From contig DIYF01000001.1 in NCBI GenBank assembly GCA_002427745.1, forward strand, positions 326 through 28,942: a stretch of DNA of 28,617 nucleotides, in the 5' to 3' direction. The translations under genes and the position numbers were made by a program. The DNA is from Roseivirga sp. UBA6061. GTDB taxonomy: Bacteria; Bacteroidota; Bacteroidia; Cytophagales; Cyclobacteriaceae. The notes below the pieces were generated by a model. The model did not search any database. It was given only the letters and a program-made list of their open reading frames with translations, and was not told the origin of the DNA. Shown here piece after piece: positions 23,384 through 28,617 of this stretch (the first letter of the stretch is position 1; every line of letters begins with the position of its first letter).

Positions 23384-25855
23384 CTAATTTTTCTCTTCTA
23401 CTACTAAATCCATTGCATCTGCCACCTTTGTATCCATCAGTGCCAGCTGTAAGACCTCATGAGCATTCTCAACATAGTGTATGGTCATACCTTTGATGTA
23501 GCGCTCATTGATCTCCAGGATGTCTTTTTGATTTCTTTTGCTTAATACAATCTCTTTAATGCCTGCGCGTCTCGCAGCCAGTATTTTTTCTTTGATACCA
23601 CCTACCGGCAGCACATTGCCACGCAGGGTAATCTCACCCGTCATGGCCAGTTTGTTCTTTACTTTGCGTTGTGTAAACAGCGAGGTGATGGCCGTAAGCA
23701 TCGTGATTCCGGCAGAAGGCCCGTCTTTGGGTACTGCCCCGGCAGGCACATGCACATGCAGATCGTACTGCTCAAAAAGCCGGTGATCTATACCATATTT
23801 AGCCGCGTTGCTTTTCAGGTAAGAGATGGCCGTCACGGCAGATTCTTTCATCACATCCCCCAGCTGACCAGACAGCGTAAGTTTTCCCTTACCTCTGCTC
23901 AGGCTGGATTCAATAAAGAGAATTTCTCCACCCACAGCCGTCCAGGCAAGTCCGGTAACTACCCCTGCCAGCTTATTATTCGAGTACATTTCCTTATCGA
24001 AAACCGGTCCGCCCAGCACCTTCTCAATGAATTCACCCGTCATCTTCTGAGGGTATTCTTCCTCCAGGGCGATAGATTTAGCCACACTGCGCACCACGGA
24101 GCCAATCTTACGCTCAAGATTTCTGACACCTGATTCACGTGTATAACCGTCAATGATCTTTTGAACTGACTTCTTATCGAATGAAATATCCCCGTTCTTC
24201 AGGCCGTGCTCCGCTTTTTGTTTCGGGATCAGGTGCCTTTTGGCAATCTCACCTTTCTCCTCTAAAGTATATCCCGTCACCTCAATAATCTCCATTCTGT
24301 CGCGTAGCGCAGGCTGAATCGTATCAAGTGAATTGGCTGTAGCAATGAACAGTACCTTAGAGAGGTCATATTCAACTTCCAGGTAATTATCAGTGAACTC
24401 GTTATTCTGCTCAGGATCAAGTACCTCCAGCAATGCTGAAGAAGGATCTCCACGGAAGTTTGAGTTCACCTTATCTATCTCATCCAGTACGAAGACAGGA
24501 TTAGAGGTTTTCGCTTTTTTAATGTTCTGGATCACCTTGCCCGGCATGGCTCCCACATAGGTCTTCCTGTGTCCGCGGATCTCAGCCTCATCATGCACAC
24601 CTCCCAGCGACATTCTGACATATTGTCTGCCCAGAGCCTTGGCGATGGATTTACCCAATGAGGTTTTTCCAACTCCCGGAGGGCCGTACAGACAAAGGAT
24701 GGGTCCCTTCAAATCGTTTTTCAGCTTGAGTACCGCCAGGTATTCCAGTATTCTGTCCTTGACCTTCTCCAGGCCAAAGTGATCGGCATCTAATATTTTC
24801 TTGGCCTTCTTCAGGTCCAGGTCATCTTCCGTAAACTCATTCCAGGGCAGGTCTACCATCAGCTCGGCATAGTTCATAGCAATAGGGTACTCTGCCGCCA
24901 TCGGATTCATCCGCAGCACTTTATCGAGTTCCTTATTGAAATGCTGTTTTACCTTATCCGGCCATTCTTTCTTTTCTCCTCTGGCTCTCAGCTCCGCTAC
25001 TTCTCTTTCCGGACCATCTTCTCCCAGCTCATCCTGCAGTACACGCATTTGCTGTCTCAGAAAATAATCCCGCTGCTGCTGATCGATATCAGAATGTACT
25101 TTGTTCTGAATCTCGTGCTTCAGTTCCAGCATCTGAAGCTCCTTCATCATATGCTCCAGCAACTTGGTGGCCCGCTCAATTCCATCATTTATCTCAAGCA
25201 AGGCCTGCTTGTCTTTTACATCGGCATTGATGTTGGATGAAAGAAAATGTACCAGGAAGCTCGGTTTTTCGATATTATCCAATGCTACCTGAGCTTCTTT
25301 CGGAATCTCAGGGTTGAGCTTCATAATGTTCTGAGCTGTGTCTCTGATAGACTGGATCACAGCCTTTTGCTCCTTGTTGAGGCGCTTGGCAAAATTCTCA
25401 GGAAGCAGCTTCACTTTGGCTGCCAGATGAGGCGTATCCGCAGTAAATCTCTCTACCTCAAACCTGTGTTTGCCCTGTATAATGATGGTAGTGTTACCAT
25501 CGGGTAATACCAGCATCTTCACGATTTTGGCAATGGTACCTACTTTATACAGTTCTGATGCTTTGGGGTCTTCAACAGATGCATTTTGCTGGGTCAATAC
25601 CCCTATGGTCTTGTCTCCCTTATAGGCTTTCTTTACCACCTTGATAGACTTCTGCCTGCCCACTGTTATAGGGATCAATACCCCCGGAAACAACACGGTA
25701 TTGCGTACAGCAAGAATAGGGAGTTCTTCGGGTATGCTTCCTTCCTGAATATCTTCCTCATCATCAGAGGCGATCATTTGTATGAACTCGCCACTTTCAT
25801 CCTCATCGGTATCTCCTGCAAGCATATTTCCGAGTAACTGACTGTCTATTACCAT
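23384..25855 (-). CDS. lon: ATP-dependent Lon protease (LonA type)
   Basis: Lon degrades damaged and short-lived regulatory proteins in the cytoplasm. Domains in order: an N-terminal substrate-binding LON domain ([21 protein letters not shown]), a coiled helical middle, an AAA+ module with Walker [14 protein letters not shown], Walker [11 protein letters not shown] and the RDRMEIIEV segment, then a peptidase domain with the catalytic serine in [11 protein letters not shown] and the lysine in [15 protein letters not shown] chose the ATG at 25855 (protein begins [24 protein letters not shown]), which gives 823 residues. The longer in-frame start at 25885 adds ten residues (MCHCGTSYRY) that look non-homologous and overlap a palindrome. 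It heads the operon with porQ and hslU. Confidence 0.95.
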   Translation of the reverse strand: MVIDSQLLGNMLAGDTDEDESGEFIQMIASDDEEDIQEGSIPEELPILAVRNTVLFPGVLIPITVGRQKSIKVVKKAYKGDKTIGVLTQQNASVEDPKASELYKVGTIAKIVKMLVLPDGNTTIIIQGKHRFEVERFTADTPHLAAKVKLLPENFAKRLNKEQKAVIQSIRDTAQNIMKLNPEIPKEAQVALDNIEKPSFLVHFLSSNINADVKDKQALLEINDGIERATKLLEHMMKELQMLELKHEIQNKVHSDIDQQQRDYFLRQQMRVLQDELGEDGPEREVAELRARGEKKEWPDKVKQHFNKELDKVLRMNPMAAEYPIAMNYAELMVDLPWNEFTEDDLDLKKAKKILDADHFGLEKVKDRILEYLAVLKLKNDLKGPILCLYGPPGVGKTSLGKSIAKALGRQYVRMSLGGVHDEAEIRGHRKTYVGAMPGKVIQNIKKAKTSNPVFVLDEIDKVNSNFRGDPSSALLEVLDPEQNNEFTDNYLEVEYDLSKVLFIATANSLDTIQPALRDRMEIIEVTGYTLEEKGEIAKRHLIPKQKAEHGLKNGDISFDKKSVQKIIDGYTRESGVRNLERKIGSVVRSVAKSIALEEEYPQKMTGEFIEKVLGGPVFDKEMYSNNKLAGVVTGLAWTAVGGEILFIESSLSRGKGKLTLSGQLGDVMKESAVTAISYLKSNAAKYGIDHRLFEQYDLHVHVPAGAVPKDGPSAGITMLTAITSLFTQRKVKNKLAMTGEITLRGNVLPVGGIKEKILAARRAGIKEIVLSKRNQKDILEINERYIKGMTIHYVENAHEVLQLALMDTKVADAMDLVVEEKN

Positions 25856-25868
25856 ATATCTATAGCTA

Positions 25869-25883
25869 GTGCCACAATGGCAC
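25869..25883. promoter_or_regulatory. GTGCCA-N3-TGGCAC palindrome upstream of lon
   Basis: A 6-bp-arm inverted repeat, GTGCCA-CAA-TGGCAC, centred about 20 bases before my chosen lon start and overlapping the alternative start codon. A 131-base divergent gap separates lon from the OmpA-family gene. The palindrome fits an operator or a leader hairpin for lon. No matching factor can be named. A weak TACTTTC box (25995-26001) may serve the plus-strand gene. Confidence 0.4.
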
Positions 25884-26016
25884 ATTTATTCATTGAAACG
25901 ATTGGCCCACCACAATTGCAAGCCCTATGCCAAACCCAAAGCTGTCAGGAAGCGTTTTTTGAATATGGTGAAAAACACGTAACTTCATTTTTGGTACTTT
26001 CACCCCAATCAATGAC

Positions 26017-28068
26017 ATGAATTTGAAACGGCTGAGCTGCTTCATACTACTGCTTATCCTATGCTGTGGTTTCACAGCACAAGGCCAGCTTTTCAAAAAA
26101 AAGAAAGGGGGTAAAAAAGGGCGAAAGGTTGAACTCAACAGCGATTCTGTTGCCATTGAAGTAACAGACATCACCTTTCAAAACATCAACAAGATACCCC
26201 TCTACCGCAACCTCAAGGAACTCAAAAAAATAGAGAAACTCGACAGGGAAAAGAAGTGGAAGGAGCTCTACCCTGAATTGCGCAAGTATGTATCGAATTT
26301 TGGTATACTCAACTTTGCCTACGACACCTACTATCTCTGGAGGCTTGCCAAACTGACAGAAGTATTTGGCACAACCGAACAGGCCAAGCCTCTATATCGC
26401 CTGGTATTAAAGCATCATCGCAGGGGCCTTGACATAAAAAATGTGCTCGCCCGTTACGATTCGATCAACAAGAACAGAAAAGAGTATTTTGTTCCGCTGG
26501 AGTACTATTACGAGCTGGTGGAATACAGAAGGCAGGTGGATACCCTCATACCACCAAGAGGGGTTCTCACCAGCATGGGCAGCCTGATCAACTCTGATCA
26601 GGAAGATTATGCCCCCACTATGGCCATGAATGACAACGCTGTGCTCTTTACTTCCAAGCGTAACTCATATAATGACGGCATTCAGGATGTGATTAATGAA
26701 GATATATTCATTTCCAGAAAAACGGAAGTGTGGGAAGAAGCGGAGATGTTTGAAAGTATCAACTCTCGCTATAATGAAGGCTCTGCCACCATGACAAAAG
26801 ATGGCAAAACCATCTTCTTCTCTCGCTGCGGCTCTCCCGATGGCTTTGGCAATTGTGATCTGTATTTTTCCACTTACCTGGGTGATACACTCTGGACGGA
26901 TCGCGAGCGTAGTGACACACTCTGGTCAGAGCCTGAGAATATGGGTGGGTGGATCAATTCCACCGGATGGGACTCTCATCCTACCTTAAGCCCTACAGAA
27001 GACACACTCTACTTTTCTTCAGACAGACAAGGTGGCTTCGGACTGGCCGATATCTATTACACCTACAAGAACTCTAAGAACCGCTGGGTAGAACCGCAAA
27101 ATATGGGGCCGGTAATCAATACACGCTATAATGAAGTGAGCCCTTTCTTTCACCCCGAGCATACCGATGTACTCTACTTCAGCAGTAATGGCCACCTGCT
27201 CAACTTCGGAGATTATGACATTTATAAAGTGTACAATGTAGACGGCAAATGGTCAGAACCTACGAACATCGGCCCGCTGGTAAACGGCAAAGGCACGGAG
27301 TTTTATTTCAGCATTGACCGCGAGTCCAACGACATATTCTATTCCAGGTCGATGCAGGAAAGTATGAAGAACCTGGACCTCTACTCATTCCCGCTGCCCA
27401 TGGAAGGCCAGCCCCTGGCGACTACCCTCTTTACCGGCAAGGTAGAAGATGAGAACGGGGATGTTCCTAATAATGCCATTGTATCCATCATCGATTTGGA
27501 TGAGGGGATTGAAGTGGCCCCTAAATACGTCAGGGATGATGGTACTTTTGATTTCAGCCTGATCAATAAACGTAACTATCTGCTGGTAATTCAGGGAGAC
27601 GACTTTTTCCGTATCGAAAAGCTCTTTTACCTCGATGGAGAAACAGAATACGAGGGCACCGTAGAAAAGGTGACCAGTAAGATAGAATTCACCACACTGG
27701 AATTTGAAAATGGCAAGGCGGATATTCTACCGGCCATGAAACCAGATTTGCAAAAGGTCGTGGACTTCCTGATTGACCACCCCAACTTCAAGGTGAATGT
27801 TTCCGGTCATACGGACTCCAGCGGCAGTGCCGATTTAAACCTGAAGCTATCTCAGGACAGGGCTGATGCTATCAGGGACTACATACTCTTTCGCGGTATA
27901 CTCACCCCGGATCGCGTAACAGCCATTGGCTACGGTAGCCAAAAGCCTATTGTGAAAGACGAAAAAACGGAAGAAGACCGCAAACTGAACCGCAGGGTAG
28001 AGTTCGAAATCTATCGCGATGCCCCTACCGACAACGGCAAGATCACCAAACCCAATGGTGGTAATTAA
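26017..28068 (+). CDS. OmpA-family protein with TPR-like, PD40 beta-propeller, CRD-like and OmpA_C domains (PorE-like)
   Basis: A 683-residue envelope protein. A signal peptide (to about residue 23, AQG-Q) is followed by a very basic stretch (KKKKGGKKGRK). Then come helical TPR-like repeats (about 55-175), five or so PD40/WD40-like beta-propeller units (about 195-455, with repeated LYFSSD and DIYxxY segments and SEPxNxGPxxN linkers), a carboxypeptidase-regulatory-like domain (about 470-545) and an OmpA_C peptidoglycan-binding domain (about 555-668). The last has VSGHTDSSG (D600) and LSQDRADAIRDYI (R615), the usual diaminopimelate-binding residues. The order matches PorE, which tethers the type IX secretion apparatus to peptidoglycan, although no canonical lipobox is visible. 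Generic OmpA/PD40 relatives are numerous, so PorE identity is an inference. Divergent from lon. Confidence 0.88.
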   Translation: MNLKRLSCFILLLILCCGFTAQGQLFKKKKGGKKGRKVELNSDSVAIEVTDITFQNINKIPLYRNLKELKKIEKLDREKKWKELYPELRKYVSNFGILNFAYDTYYLWRLAKLTEVFGTTEQAKPLYRLVLKHHRRGLDIKNVLARYDSINKNRKEYFVPLEYYYELVEYRRQVDTLIPPRGVLTSMGSLINSDQEDYAPTMAMNDNAVLFTSKRNSYNDGIQDVINEDIFISRKTEVWEEAEMFESINSRYNEGSATMTKDGKTIFFSRCGSPDGFGNCDLYFSTYLGDTLWTDRERSDTLWSEPENMGGWINSTGWDSHPTLSPTEDTLYFSSDRQGGFGLADIYYTYKNSKNRWVEPQNMGPVINTRYNEVSPFFHPEHTDVLYFSSNGHLLNFGDYDIYKVYNVDGKWSEPTNIGPLVNGKGTEFYFSIDRESNDIFYSRSMQESMKNLDLYSFPLPMEGQPLATTLFTGKVEDENGDVPNNAIVSIIDLDEGIEVAPKYVRDDGTFDFSLINKRNYLLVIQGDDFFRIEKLFYLDGETEYEGTVEKVTSKIEFTTLEFENGKADILPAMKPDLQKVVDFLIDHPNFKVNVSGHTDSSGSADLNLKLSQDRADAIRDYILFRGILTPDRVTAIGYGSQKPIVKDEKTEEDRKLNRRVEFEIYRDAPTDNGKITKPNGGN

Positions 28069-28083
28069 TCAACAGTTCCCAAA

Positions 28084-28116
28084 ATTCGTCAGACCGCTCA
28101 AAGTGACCAGACGAAT
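28084..28116. repeat. Boundary hairpin of repeat unit 1
   Basis: ATTCGTC and GACGAAT (7-bp arms) enclose a weaker inner stem (CGCT against AGTG) with a CAA loop. The same hairpin recurs at 28339 and 28587. Confidence 0.7.
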
Positions 28117-28338
28117 GCCTACGAGCGACAGAGAATAACAACCCCGTTCAGCGGTCTCTGCGTAGCAGGACCCTGAGTAGTTAATCAATTTACTATCGCA
28201 GTCTTACTCTCAAGTTTTTCCAACAGCAGCCACAGTTTTTCAAAGCTATGACCAGTGACTATCAGACGCTGTCTGAAAAACCTCATCAGGGTCCCTTCGG
28301 AGACCATGATGGAGGACATTGATCAACTAGTTCCCAAA

Positions 28339-28371
28339 ATTCGTCCAACCACTCAAAGTGGTCAGACGAAT
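28339..28371. repeat. Boundary hairpin of repeat unit 2
   Basis: ATTCGTC/GACGAAT arms plus inner ACCACT/AGTGGT, a 13-bp stem broken by a 2-base mismatch, CAA loop. Here the inner stem is restored relative to unit 1. Confidence 0.75.
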
Positions 28372-28373
28372 GC

Positions 28374-28580
28374 CTACGAGCGACAGAGAATAACAACCCC
28401 GCTCAGTGGTCTCTGCGCAGCAGGACCCTGAGCAGTTAATTGAGCTATGGTTGCAGTCTTACTCTCACGGCTTTCCAACAGCAGCCGCAGTTTTTCAAAG
28501 CTGTGACCGGTGACTATCATACCTTGTCTGAAAAATCTCATCAGGGTCCCTTCGGAGACCGTGATGGAGGTTGAAGCCAT
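28374..28580 (-). other. Small minus-strand ORF within repeat unit 2, doubtful gene
   Basis: From ATG 28580 this encodes 68 residues starting MASTSITVSEGTLMRFFRQG. Repeat unit 1 encodes a related peptide in the corresponding frame (SEGTLMRFFRQ and VTGHSFEKL are shared), but there the frame is cut by TGA near 28190. The shared peptide simply follows from the DNA repeat. Differences between the copies include synonymous changes (AGG/AGA, CAG/CAA, ACT/ACC, CAT/CAC) but also replacements, so coding constraint is not clear. It may be a coding remnant or chance. Confidence 0.2.
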
Positions 28581-28586
28581 CCCCAA

Positions 28587-28617
28587 ATTCGTCCGACCAC
28601 TCGAAGTGGTCAGACGA
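28587..28617. repeat. Boundary hairpin of repeat unit 3, cut by the window end
   Basis: ATTCGTC, GACCACT, CGA loop, AGTGGTC and GACGA: the inner stem is 7 bp and the outer stem is cut two bases short by the window edge. A G-C pair replaces the A/C mismatch seen in unit 2, consistent with selection on, or recent copying of, the stem. Confidence 0.75.

Larger units (their letters stand above)
28075..28617. repeat. Imperfect tandem repeat array, about 250 bp per unit, running off the window
   Basis: This 549-base gene-free end holds unit 1 (28075-28329), unit 2 (28330-28577) and the start of unit 3 (28578-28617). The period is 255 then 248 bases, by alignment of ATTCGTC at 28084, 28339 and 28587. 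Each full unit has, in order: a boundary hairpin; the shared GAGCGACAGAGAATAACAAC; a hairpin built on CTGC-N3-GCAG within GGTC/GACC (28147-28177, 28402-28432); a variable stretch; a well-conserved block (AACAGCAGCC, AGTTTTTCAAAGCT); and a CATCA...TGATG hairpin with a CTTCGG-type centre (28284-28311, 28539-28566). Several stems are kept while their sequence drifts. Not a CRISPR array; no named family recognised. Confidence 0.85.

Noticed and set aside
25856..25885. Longer start for Lon at 25885
   Set aside because: The extra ten residues look unlike Lon N-termini and the start overlaps a palindrome; not fully excluded.
20932..28068. A complete type IX secretion cluster
   Set aside because: Only porQ and a PorE-like protein are here, with gldH far away; the core translocon genes (sov/sprA, porK-N) are absent from the window.
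28075..28617. CRISPR array or integron attC cassettes
   Set aside because: Repeats are about 250 bp and imperfect with no short identical repeats and unique spacers, and no integrase-type core sites or cassette genes were seen.

Overview
The window is chromosomal DNA from a member of the Bacteroidota, most likely order Cytophagales. Several lineage markers support this: the gliding/type IX secretion genes gldH and porQ, a multidomain PD40/OmpA protein resembling PorE, a RicT (YaaT-like) gene overlapping gldH, a PadR gene overlapping a prefix-domain ABC permease, weak Shine-Dalgarno sequences, and candidate promoter boxes close to TAnnTTTG. GC content is near 46-50% by eye. No rRNA, tRNA, CRISPR array or intact insertion sequence was found. 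The species was not identified.

Layout. 1-2915 (+): the 3' part of purD, then ricT and gldH joined by an ATGA overlap. 2952-8708 (-): a 37%-GC orphan gene coupled by TAATG to a 1331-residue SF1 helicase, a small unknown gene and a short-chain dehydrogenase. 8709-9048: gene-free, with two small palindromes and two outward-facing promoter candidates. 9049-11811: a TrmA/RlmD-family RNA methyltransferase (+) converging on an S37-type serine peptidase lipoprotein (-). 12054-15340: an unrecognised 399-residue protein (+), a CPBP membrane protease (-) and a membrane-anchored AraC-type regulator (+). 15537-18526 (+): padR and an FtsX/MacB-like permease, preceded by a 9-bp-arm palindrome. 18611-20900: a DUF1330 protein, an aldo/keto reductase, a cold-shock protein (-) and a SixA-like phosphatase, with clear terminators. 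20932-25855 (-): lon, porQ and hslU, a tight run combining two ATP-dependent protease components with a type IX secretion protein. 26017-28068 (+): the OmpA-family protein, divergent from lon. 28069-28617: about 2.2 copies of a roughly 250-bp imperfect tandem repeat full of stem-loops, running off the window.

Functional picture. Most of the window is housekeeping: purine synthesis, RNA modification, protein quality control and envelope biogenesis. GldH, PorQ and the PorE-like protein all belong to, or resemble parts of, the gliding/type IX secretion machinery. The regions that look accessory are the helicase cassette with its AT-rich partner, and the terminal structured repeat array. The helicase ends in what looks like a nuclease-fold domain with a lost catalytic residue. 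I found no sequence that by itself proves a new system; these two regions are the best candidates.
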